Source: Nocardioides sp. YR527
Lineage (GTDB): Bacteria; Actinomycetota; Actinomycetes; Propionibacteriales; Nocardioidaceae
DNA: 64,000 nt
Direction: 5' to 3'
Assembly: GCF_900101045.1 (NCBI RefSeq)
Contig: NZ_FNFN01000007.1
Location: 124,001 to 188,000, forward strand
Shown: one piece after another, positions 53,847 through 62,461 of the stretch
How positions within the stretch are numbered: the stretch's first letter is position 1
How the letters are laid out: every line of letters starts with the position of its first letter
Notes under the pieces: model-generated
Told to the model about the DNA's origin: nothing
The model's input: the letters and a program-made list of their open reading frames with translations, nothing else
The model's database searches: none
Translations under genes and position numbers: made by a program

Positions 53847-55496
53847 GTGACCACTGACGCGACCGAGGACCTGACCGGTCTCGAGCCATCGGCGCGCTCG
53901 CTCTTGGACGCGGTCATCGCGATGTCGGGCGAGCTCGACCTGAGCGCCATGCTCGAGAGAATCACCCGCTCCGCCTGCGAGCTGACCGGAGCGAGCTACG
54001 GCGCCCTCGGCGTCCTCGGCCTCGACGGTGAGCTGCAGAACCTGATCACCTACGGCAACCAGCAGGAACCGCCGCTGCAGGTCGTGGGCAGGACCCGGGG
54101 CCGCCGGGCTCGCGTCGACGTTGACGTCGACGTCGAGGACGACGGCGAGCCGGAATCGACGACCCGACCCAGGGGAACCACCGCTCCCGAGCCTCTCCTG
54201 CTGGTTACGCCCCGCACCTCTGAGGGCGGCGGCAACCACGCGCTGCGTACGGGCGACCCCGGCAAGCGCAGGTTCATCGAGGTGCCGCTGCGCATCGACG
54301 ACCACGACTTCGGCCACCTGCTCCTGTCCGAGAAGGTCGGCGGCGCCGACTTCACCAGCCACGACGAGCAGCTCGTCGTCGCCCTCGCCCGCGCCGCCGG
54401 CGCCCAGATCGACAGGGTGCGCGAGCTCGAGCTCAGCGAGCAGCGCCGCAAGTGGCTCGAGGCGAGCGCCGAGCTCAGCCGCGCGTTGACCCCGCCGCTG
54501 GACCACCTGGTCGCGCTCGAGCGGATGTGCGAGACGGCGCTTCCGCTGATGCGCGCGATCGGGGTCGGCGCCGGCACCCGCATCGAGCACGGTCTCGTCT
54601 CCGGTGTCGCTGCCGCGCCCGGGCAGGAGGAGCGGGTCCGGGCGGTGACCGAGAAGGTCCCGCTGCTGATCGACCGCCGCATCGTCGAGCCGCTCGACCT
54701 CGAGGTCGACGGGCTCCATGTCGTGGTCGCTCCGGTGCGCTCCTCGCTGGCCGGGCGTGGCGCCCTGCTCGCGATCTACGACAAGGCCTGTGCCGCTCAC
54801 GACGAGCACGAGCGCGAGCTCTTCTTCGGCTTCGCCGGCCAGGCCGCCCTCGCCCTGGACCGCCTCCGTGCGGTCGAGGACCGGGCCGACCTCGCCGTCA
54901 TCACCGACCGCGACCGGATCGCCCGCGACCTGCACGACGTGGTCATCCAGCGCCTCTTCGCGATCGGGCTCCAGCTCGAGACCCTGGGCCGCAACCCGCA
55001 ACGGGTCGAGGACCTGCCCAAGCGGCTCTCGGAGCAGGTCGACGCGCTGGACCAGACCATCAAGGACGTACGCGGCTCCATCTTCGACCTCAGCAACCAC
55101 GACGCCTCGTCGTTGCGGGCCCAGGTGCGCGACGTCATCCGCGAGTACGCGGGCGTGATGGACTTCACCCCGGAGATCAAGATCACCGGGCCGGTCGACA
55201 CCGCCGTGCCCGAGGCGGTCCGCAACCACCTGCTCCCGGTGCTGCGCGAGGCGGTCTCCAACCTCGCCCGGCACGCCCAGGCCCACAGCGCCCAGATCGA
55301 GCTCACCCTTCAGGACGACGAGATCAAGCTGGTCGTACGCGACGACGGCAGCGGGGTCCCCGACGAGGCCGAGGAGAGCGGGCTGAAGAACGCCCGCGTC
55401 CGCGCGGTCCAGCTCGGCGGTCAGCTCGAGATCGGCCCGCGCTCCCCCAGCGGCACCGAGCTGATCTGGCAGGTGCCGATCACCGCTGGGGTCTGA
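53847..55496 (+). CDS. GAF-domain sensor histidine kinase (DosS/DevS-like)
   Basis: 549 aa from a GTG. Two GAF domains (about 28-195 and 205-345) precede a HisKA_3 segment with the phospho-His363 in RDRIARDLHDVVIQRLFAIGLQLE and an HATPase domain (LREAVSNLARHAQA, VVRDDGSGVPDEAEESGLKNARVRA). The architecture and H-box match mycobacterial DosS/DevS. In the first GAF, the loop that carries the heme ligand in DosS is not seen; residues about 81-130 are instead a charged insert (RTRGRRARVDVDVDVEDDGEPES). It may therefore sense something other than O2/CO/NO. The regulator gene lies next door, convergent. Confidence 0.9.
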   Translation: MTTDATEDLTGLEPSARSLLDAVIAMSGELDLSAMLERITRSACELTGASYGALGVLGLDGELQNLITYGNQQEPPLQVVGRTRGRRARVDVDVDVEDDGEPESTTRPRGTTAPEPLLLVTPRTSEGGGNHALRTGDPGKRRFIEVPLRIDDHDFGHLLLSEKVGGADFTSHDEQLVVALARAAGAQIDRVRELELSEQRRKWLEASAELSRALTPPLDHLVALERMCETALPLMRAIGVGAGTRIEHGLVSGVAAAPGQEERVRAVTEKVPLLIDRRIVEPLDLEVDGLHVVVAPVRSSLAGRGALLAIYDKACAAHDEHERELFFGFAGQAALALDRLRAVEDRADLAVITDRDRIARDLHDVVIQRLFAIGLQLETLGRNPQRVEDLPKRLSEQVDALDQTIKDVRGSIFDLSNHDASSLRAQVRDVIREYAGVMDFTPEIKITGPVDTAVPEAVRNHLLPVLREAVSNLARHAQAHSAQIELTLQDDEIKLVVRDDGSGVPDEAEESGLKNARVRAVQLGGQLEIGPRSPSGTELIWQVPITAGV

Positions 55497-55499
55497 GCC

Positions 55500-56162
55500 T
55501 CAGTTGCCCTTGCGGGGGTGGAGGAGCTCCTTGGCCATCAGCGCCGCCTGCGTGCGCCGCTGCACACCGAGCTTGGCCAGGATGCTGGAGACGTAGTTCT
55601 TGACCGTCTTCTCGGCCAGGAACATCCGCCCGGCGATCTCCCGGTTGGTCAGGCCCTCGCCGATGAGCGCGAGGAGGCGCTTCTCCTGGGGCGTGAGCGC
55701 CTGCATCTGCGGCGACTCGCCATCGGGGTTGCGCATCTTCTCCATGACCTTCGCGGTCATCAGCGGGTCGAGCAGCGAGCCGCCGCCGGAGACGGTGCGG
55801 ATCGCCTCGACCAGGTCGTTGCCGCGGATGTCCTTGAGGACGTACCCCTTGGCGCCGGCCATGATCGCCGAGAAGAGCGCCTCGTCGTCGTCATAGGAGG
55901 TCAGGATGAGCGCGAGCATCTCCGGGTAGGCCGCACGGACCTCACGGCACACCTCGATCCCCGAGCCGTCGGGCAGGCGAGCGTCGAGGACGCACACGTC
56001 TGGCCGGAGACGGTCGATGTCTTCGCGTGCCTGGGCGGTGGTGCCGCCCTGGCCGACGACCGCGATGTCGTCATGACTGTCGAGCAGCGTCGTCAACCCT
56101 TGGCGCACGACCTCGTGGTCGTCGAGCAGGTAGACCCGGATCGTCCTTGTCTCGGTCAACAC
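55500..56162 (-). CDS. LuxR-family response regulator (DosR/DevR-like)
   Basis: 220 aa from a GTG. Receiver domain VYLLDDHEVVRQGLTTLLD, phospho-Asp in VCVLDARLPDGSG, ILTSYDDDEALFSAIMAGAKGYVLKDIRG. The output domain LTPQEKRLLALIGEGLTNREIAGRMFLAEKTVKNYVSSILAKLGVQRRTQAA is almost the DosR signature. It should be the partner of the kinase at 53847, although the two genes are convergent rather than in one operon. Its start lies inside the 3' end of cydDC (7-bp overlap), so it is likely made from the cyd transcript and could also have its own promoter. Confidence 0.93.
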   Translation of the reverse strand: MLTETRTIRVYLLDDHEVVRQGLTTLLDSHDDIAVVGQGGTTAQAREDIDRLRPDVCVLDARLPDGSGIEVCREVRAAYPEMLALILTSYDDDEALFSAIMAGAKGYVLKDIRGNDLVEAIRTVSGGGSLLDPLMTAKVMEKMRNPDGESPQMQALTPQEKRLLALIGEGLTNREIAGRMFLAEKTVKNYVSSILAKLGVQRRTQAALMAKELLHPRKGN

Positions 56163-59100
56163 CGTCTCACTTCCCCCATTCGTTGAAGGGAGACCACGCT
56201 ATCGGTCAGCCCCAGTCCGGTCGATGTGTGAGTCATCCACACTACGGCTTTCGTGCCGCCATGCGGACCAGGCTCTGCGCCTGGCTCTGCGCCAGCTGTC
56301 GCGCCATCCTCCCGCGCGAGCACCTCACGCGCCAGCGACGCGGCGGTCACGGTGTCCAGATGAGCCAAAGGTTCATCCAGAACCAGGACCTTGTGCCCGG
56401 CCAGCAGGGACCTCGCCACCGCGAGCCGGGCTCGTTCGCCTCCGGAGACCTCGGCGGCGCCGTCGCCGAGCCTGGTCCCCAGTCCGGCGGGAAGGGCATC
56501 GAGCCACTCGCCGAGGTGGGCGCGCCGGATCGCCTGCTCGACCTCGTCATCGGTGGCCTCGGGCCGGGCCAGGCGCACGTTCTCGACGAGGCTGGAGGCG
56601 AACACGTGCGGGTCGTCGTCGACGAGACCGACGATCTTCCGTACGTCCTGTGGGGCCAGGTCGCGGGTCGACCGGCCACCGAGCGTGATCGTGCCGGTGT
56701 CCGGGTCGAGGAAGCGCAGCAGCAGCGCGGCCAGGGTGCTCTTCCCGGAGCCGGAGGGACCGACGATGCCGATCCTCGCGCCCGGCTCGACGTGCAGGTC
56801 GGGGATCTCGACGGCCGGGCCGCCGCCGGGGTGGGCGGTGACATCGGTGACCGTGATCGTGGTGTCGTCGGCGGGCTGCTCGGGGTGCTCCGGGGCCTCG
56901 ACCGCCGGCGGGCGGCCGGTGAGGTCGTCGAGACGGCGCTGCGCGGCCCGGGTGCGGGCCCGGGCCGCGCCGGCGTCGGCGAGGGTCGCCGCGGGCTCGG
57001 CGAGCGCCAGCGGGACCAGGGTCAGCAGTGCCAGCATCGGGCCGACGCCGACGGTCGTGTAGGCAGCGGTCGCGGCGACCGCCCCGCCGGCGGCGACCAG
57101 CACGATGGCCTTGGCGAGCGAGGAGGCCGTCGCCGCTGTCGCGGTCGCCCGGGTGGCAGTGCCGGCCAGGTCGTCGAGCGTGTCGAGCACCGGCTCGCTC
57201 GCCTGCCACATCCGGCGCTCGGTCGCCGTCTGCGTCGCCTCGACCACCTGCTCGGACACCTGCGCCCGCACCGTGACCGAGATGTGCTCGGCGCGTGCCG
57301 CGCCTGCGTACGCGATCCCGAAAGCGACGCCCGCCGCCAGCACCGTGGCCGTCGTGAAGGCGGCAGCGACCGGGTCGATGAGCAGGGTCGCCAGGACCGC
57401 GAGGACCGCCACCACGGCGTACTCCCGGACCGGCAGCCGCACTCGCAGCTCTTCGTCGAGCACCGCGTCGACGTCGTCGACGACGCTGGCCAGGACGTCT
57501 CCCCGGCGGCCGGGGAGCGCGCCCGGCACCAGCGGCACCAGCGCGTCGTAGATCTCCACCCGCCGCCTGGCCAGCAGCCGCAGCGCGCTGTCGTGCGACC
57601 ACAACCGTTCCAGGTAACGCAGCACCGGCCGCGCGATCCCGAACGTACGCACCCCCACCATCGCGGCGACCAGCGTCATGATCACCGGGTGGTAGGAGGC
57701 TTTGATGATCAGCCATCCCGCCAGTGCCGTCAGCGCCACCCCCGACGCCCAGCTCAGCCCACCGACCACCGCCGACCCCCACAGCGCCCTCCGCGCCGAG
57801 GCGTCACGTACGTCGGCCGAAGCGTCACGTACGTCGCTCGATGCGTCAGGCGCGTCGGCCGAAGCGTCAGCGGATGCCCTCTCGGCCGACGTGGGTGACG
57901 CCTCGGCCGGCGCGGGCGACGCCTCGGCGGAGAGGGTGATGACCTGGTCGGCGATGTCGATGAGTGCCGGGCGGTGGGCCACGAGGACGACGGCTCGGTC
58001 GCGGGCGAGGTCGGTGACGGTGTCGGCGATGATCCGCTCGGTGTCGGGGTCGAGGTGGGCGGTCGGCTCGTCGAGGAGGACCCAGGAACGATCGGAGAGT
58101 ACGACGCGGGCCAGGGCCAGCCGGGCCCGCTCGCCGGCCGAGAGGGAGCGGCCGTCCTCGGCCAGGTCGGCACCGAGACCACCGGGGAGCTCGGCGATCC
58201 GGTCGGCCAGGGCGACCCGCTTGAGTACGTGCCACAGGTCGCTCTCGCTCGCCTCCGGCGACCCCAGCCGGAGGTTGTCGGCGATGGTCCCGCTGACGAA
58301 CACCGGACGCTGGGGCAGATAGGCGAACCGTCGTCGCCACTCGTCGCCCGCGGCCGGGGTCGCTCCGTGGAGCTCGACGGCACCGTCGTACGTCTCCTGC
58401 AGACCAGCGATCGTCGCCAGCAACGTCGACTTCCCGCAACCGCTCGGGCCGACGATCGCGGTGATCCCTCGATCGGGGACCGTCGCGGAGACCGGTGCCA
58501 GCGCGGGCCTCTCGCGGTCGCGATAGGTGACCGAGACGTCGACCAGACGGAGCGCCACTGACCGTGTCGGCTTCGACACCGGCTCGCTGGGGCTCGCCGG
58601 GCTCAACCGGCTCATACCGGCGGTGGCCTCGAGAGTGGCGGTGCCCTCGGCGGCCGCATGGAACTCGGTGCCGACGCGACGCAGCGGCCAGTAGGCCTCG
58701 GGGGCCAGCAGCAGGACCACGAGAGCCGTCTGCAGATCGACCGAGCCGGCGGCGAGCCGGACGCCGATGATCACCGCCACCAGGGCGACGGAGATGGTGG
58801 CGACGAGCTCGAGCACGGCCGAGGAGGCGAACGCGATCTTCAGGGTCTCGAGGGTGCGGCGGCGGTAGCGGTCGGTGATCGTGGCGATGACGCGCGACTG
58901 GGTCGTGGCGCGGCCGAATGCGACCAGGGTCGGCAGGCCCTTCATCACGTCGAGGAAGTGACCGGCCAGGGCCGACATCGCCCGCCACTGGCTGGCCGCC
59001 TGGTCACGCGTGGCCAGCCCGACCAGCACCCCGAAGATCGGGATCAGCGGCAACGTGAGCCCCACGATGAGACCGCTGAGCGGGTCGGTCCAGGCGATCA

Positions 59101-59530
59101 CCGCGAGCACCATGACGGGCAGCACGCACGCCAGCACCAGCGCCGGCACGTAGCGGGTCAGATACGGCTCGGCCGCGGAGACCCCGCGCGTGGCCAGCGC
59201 CGAGAGCGAGCCCGAGCTCCCCGACCGGCCACGCAGGATCGCCCCGACCACCCGGCGCCGCAGGTCCGCCCCGACGTCACCGGCCGCTCGGGCTCCGGCC
59301 ACGTCGGAGACGACCCCGACGACGGCCCGCCCGGCGAAGACGGCCACGACCGCCAGGGCCCAGCCGCTCACCGACCCCGTGCCGCGGATCGCGGAGATGA
59401 GCAGTCCGGTGACGGCGTACGTCTGGAGGATCAGCAGCACCGCCCCCAGCACCCCGGCGGCCACGACCACGGCCAGCGGCCGGCGGGCTACCGACAGCTG
59501 GGCGCGCAGTCGTGGGTCGTTCGGGCGCAT
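56156..59530 (-). CDS. cydDC: Fused CydDC heterodimeric ABC exporter (cytochrome bd assembly)
   Basis: 1124 aa: two complete ABC half-transporters in one chain. CydD part: membrane 15-300, Walker A VGPSGCGKSTLL, signature LSAGERARLALARVVL, Walker B SWVLLDEPTAHLDPDTE. CydC part: membrane 585-830, Walker A VGPSGSGKSTLAALLL, VSGGERARLAVARSLL, VLVLDEPLAHLD. The exporter moves cysteine/glutathione-type thiols and is required for cytochrome bd. Fusion is usual in actinobacteria. The linker (about 532-580) is built of in-frame 21-bp repeats (SADVRDA-like heptads). It follows cydB by 1 bp and overlaps the response regulator gene. Confidence 0.95.
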   Translation of the reverse strand: MRPNDPRLRAQLSVARRPLAVVVAAGVLGAVLLILQTYAVTGLLISAIRGTGSVSGWALAVVAVFAGRAVVGVVSDVAGARAAGDVGADLRRRVVGAILRGRSGSSGSLSALATRGVSAAEPYLTRYVPALVLACVLPVMVLAVIAWTDPLSGLIVGLTLPLIPIFGVLVGLATRDQAASQWRAMSALAGHFLDVMKGLPTLVAFGRATTQSRVIATITDRYRRRTLETLKIAFASSAVLELVATISVALVAVIIGVRLAAGSVDLQTALVVLLLAPEAYWPLRRVGTEFHAAAEGTATLEATAGMSRLSPASPSEPVSKPTRSVALRLVDVSVTYRDRERPALAPVSATVPDRGITAIVGPSGCGKSTLLATIAGLQETYDGAVELHGATPAAGDEWRRRFAYLPQRPVFVSGTIADNLRLGSPEASESDLWHVLKRVALADRIAELPGGLGADLAEDGRSLSAGERARLALARVVLSDRSWVLLDEPTAHLDPDTERIIADTVTDLARDRAVVLVAHRPALIDIADQVITLSAEASPAPAEASPTSAERASADASADAPDASSDVRDASADVRDASARRALWGSAVVGGLSWASGVALTALAGWLIIKASYHPVIMTLVAAMVGVRTFGIARPVLRYLERLWSHDSALRLLARRRVEIYDALVPLVPGALPGRRGDVLASVVDDVDAVLDEELRVRLPVREYAVVAVLAVLATLLIDPVAAAFTTATVLAAGVAFGIAYAGAARAEHISVTVRAQVSEQVVEATQTATERRMWQASEPVLDTLDDLAGTATRATATAATASSLAKAIVLVAAGGAVAATAAYTTVGVGPMLALLTLVPLALAEPAATLADAGAARARTRAAQRRLDDLTGRPPAVEAPEHPEQPADDTTITVTDVTAHPGGGPAVEIPDLHVEPGARIGIVGPSGSGKSTLAALLLRFLDPDTGTITLGGRSTRDLAPQDVRKIVGLVDDDPHVFASSLVENVRLARPEATDDEVEQAIRRAHLGEWLDALPAGLGTRLGDGAAEVSGGERARLAVARSLLAGHKVLVLDEPLAHLDTVTAASLAREVLAREDGATAGAEPGAEPGPHGGTKAVVWMTHTSTGLGLTDSVVSLQRMGEVRRC
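57791..57936. repeat. In-frame 21-bp repeat array in cydDC
   Basis: Units of 21 bp at about 57791-57811, 57812-57832, 57833-57853 and 57854-57874 run in one sense; about 57874-57936 holds three units in the opposite sense (TCGGCCGAC core). The unit at 57812-57832 is identical to the one at 43296-43316. Read in the cydDC frame the array gives heptads such as SADVRDA and SAEASPA, placed exactly in the linker between the CydD and CydC halves. Confidence 0.9.
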
Positions 59531-59531
59531 G

Positions 59532-60533
<1,002 letters not shown>

Positions 60534-60543
60534 CGCAGGCTCC

Positions 60544-62022
60544 TCAGTACGCGAAGTTCATCGGCTCGTCGGCATCCGAGTCGGAGCCGCGCAGGGAGGG
60601 GTCGGGTGGTTCGACGAACGGGTCGGGACCCTTCTTCACATACTTGATGAGCAGCCCGACCTCGACCACCGCGAGCACGGCGTAGAGCAGCGTGAACCCG
60701 ATCAAGGACATCCACACCTCCCACGGCTCGACGCCCGGCGAGACGCCGTTGGCGGTGGTCAGGACGCCGAAGACCACCCACGGCTGACGCCCCATCTCGG
60801 TGAAGATCCAGCCCATCGAGTTGCCCAGCAGCACCATCACCGGCGCCGAGATCGCCAGGGCCGGCAGGAAGCGTCCGACCAGCCCCGTCGGCGTACGCCC
60901 TCGCCGGGTCAGCCACAGGACCGCCAGCCCGACGAGGCTGCCGACGACACCGAGGCCCATCATCCAGCGGAAGGTCCAGTAGGTGACCGGGATGTTGGGG
61001 GTGTAGTCGCCGGGCGAGTAGTAGGTGGCACCCGGTGTCGACCCGTACTTCTCGCGGTACTTCTCCTGCAGGTCGTAGATGCCCTCGACCTTGCCGTCGA
61101 AGGTGCCGGTGCCGAGGAAGGAGAGCACGCAGGGCACCTCGAGCGCCCACTTCTCGTGCTTCCCGTCGCGGGTGCCGATGGTCAGGATCGAGAACGGCGC
61201 GCACGAGTCGGAGGTCTCCCACAGCGCTTCCGCGGCCGCCATCTTCATCGGCTGCACCTCGGTCATGATCTTGCCCTGGATGTCACCCGAGACCGCCACA
61301 CCGACGCCGGAGAAGACCATGATCCAGGCCGCCAGCACCATGCCGCGCCGGTGCATCGGCCGGTCGGCGTTGTCCTTGCCCGGGCGGCGCAGGTAGAGCC
61401 AGCCCAGGATGCCCAGCATGAAGGCCGCCGAGGTCAGGTACGCCGCGAGGATGACGTGCGGGAACGTGCCCAGCTGCACCTTGTTGAACATCACCGCCCA
61501 GAAGTCGGTGAGCTCGGCGCGGCCGGTGACCTCGTTGAACTTGTAGCCGACCGGGTGCTGCATCCAGGAGTTGGCGGCGAGGATGAACCACGAGGACGCC
61601 AGCGTGCCGAGGTGCACGATCCACATGCACGCGTTGTGCAGCGCCCGCGGCAGCTTGTCCCAGCCGAAGATCCACAGGCCGAGGAAGGTCGACTCCAAGA
61701 AGAAGGCGAGCAGCGCCTCGATCGCCAGCGGAGCCCCGAAGACGTCCCCGACGAAGCGGGAGTAGTCCGACCAGGTCATCCCGAACTGGAACTCCTGCAC
61801 GATCCCGGTGACCACGCCGAGCGCGAAGTTGATCAGGAAGAGCTTCGCGAAGAACTTCGTCAGCCGAAGCCACTCGGGGTTCTTCGTACGCAGCCAGATC
61901 GTCTCCAGCACGGCGACGAGCATGGTGAGTCCCACCGTGAGCGGGACGAACAGGAAGTGGTAGACGGTCACGATGCCGAACTGCCACCTGGCTAACTCCA
62001 GGACGCTGTCCACGTCAGTCAC
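60544..62022 (-). CDS. cydA: Cytochrome bd ubiquinol/menaquinol oxidase subunit I
   Basis: 492 aa from a GTG. Heme ligands and signature blocks are visible: ARWQFGIVTVYHFLFVPLTVGLT (His of heme b595 region), the quinol loop region around residues 230-320, NIPVTYWTFRWMMGLG (Met ligand of heme b558) and MGWIFTEMGRQPWVVFG. It is the catalytic subunit of cytochrome bd and first gene of cydA-cydB-cydDC. A GTG at 62013 is an alternative start. The 440-bp upstream region contains inverted repeats that may be control sites. Confidence 0.97.
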   Translation of the reverse strand: MTDVDSVLELARWQFGIVTVYHFLFVPLTVGLTMLVAVLETIWLRTKNPEWLRLTKFFAKLFLINFALGVVTGIVQEFQFGMTWSDYSRFVGDVFGAPLAIEALLAFFLESTFLGLWIFGWDKLPRALHNACMWIVHLGTLASSWFILAANSWMQHPVGYKFNEVTGRAELTDFWAVMFNKVQLGTFPHVILAAYLTSAAFMLGILGWLYLRRPGKDNADRPMHRRGMVLAAWIMVFSGVGVAVSGDIQGKIMTEVQPMKMAAAEALWETSDSCAPFSILTIGTRDGKHEKWALEVPCVLSFLGTGTFDGKVEGIYDLQEKYREKYGSTPGATYYSPGDYTPNIPVTYWTFRWMMGLGVVGSLVGLAVLWLTRRGRTPTGLVGRFLPALAISAPVMVLLGNSMGWIFTEMGRQPWVVFGVLTTANGVSPGVEPWEVWMSLIGFTLLYAVLAVVEVGLLIKYVKKGPDPFVEPPDPSLRGSDSDADEPMNFAY

Positions 62023-62119
62023 TATGTCACTGCTGTGCCGTGCACCTCAGCACCCCCTCCGACGGGGGTTCGTTTCTTGTGAGCCACCGCACCTCGGCCG
62101 GTAGCGGACGCGAAAGAAA

Positions 62120-62189
62120 CCCGGCCGCCCTGGGCTCGAGGTCACGACCGCGGGGGGATGATCGCGACCTCGAGTCCGGGACGGCCGGG
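62120..62189. repeat. Imperfect 24-bp inverted repeat upstream of cydA
   Basis: Arms 62120-62143 (CCCGGCCGCCC...CTCGAGGTC) and 62166-62189 (GACCTCGAG...GGCCGGG) pair at 21 of 24 positions; the inner nine are perfect. The loop has 22 nt. It lies 98-167 bp upstream of the cydA start. Confidence 0.75.
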
Positions 62190-62342
62190 CTCCGTAGGCC
62201 TTCGTGCCACCAGGGCCGCATGCAGATGGGGGAGCTGATGCGGCGACCTGGTGTCACTCAGTGCTGCACAGGCCGAGGAGAACCTCAGCCCGTGAGATCA
62301 CTATCTCATCATCCTGGTCCAGACGTTGCGGTCTCGGGCGGA

Positions 62343-62363
62343 CTGTTTACGTACTGTAAACAG
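62343..62363. promoter_or_regulatory. Palindrome CTGTTTAC-N5-GTAAACAG
   Basis: A perfect 8-bp-arm palindrome (62343-62350 and 62356-62363) with a 5-bp spacer in an AT-richer patch about 100 bp before the ATG at 62462. It looks like a repressor operator of either divergent gene; the binder is unknown. Confidence 0.6.
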
Positions 62364-62461
62364 GTAACCTGCGTATCAGTAGACCTAATACGCGGGCGAT
62401 ACAGCGTCTCCACAGAAAATCAGGTATGCATTTGGATGTACCTTGAGGTGGGGGGGTGACC

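Larger units (their letters stand above)
62023..62461. other. 439-bp intergenic region with inverted repeats
   Basis: No convincing gene lies between divergent cydA and the AAA/LuxR gene. Visible structures are ACCCCC-TCCGAC-GGGGGT (62052-62069), a 24-bp-arm imperfect inverted repeat (62120-62143 with 62166-62189) and a palindrome at 62343-62363. The stretch should hold the cydA promoter and that of the plus-strand regulator. It may also encode a small structured RNA. Confidence 0.6.
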
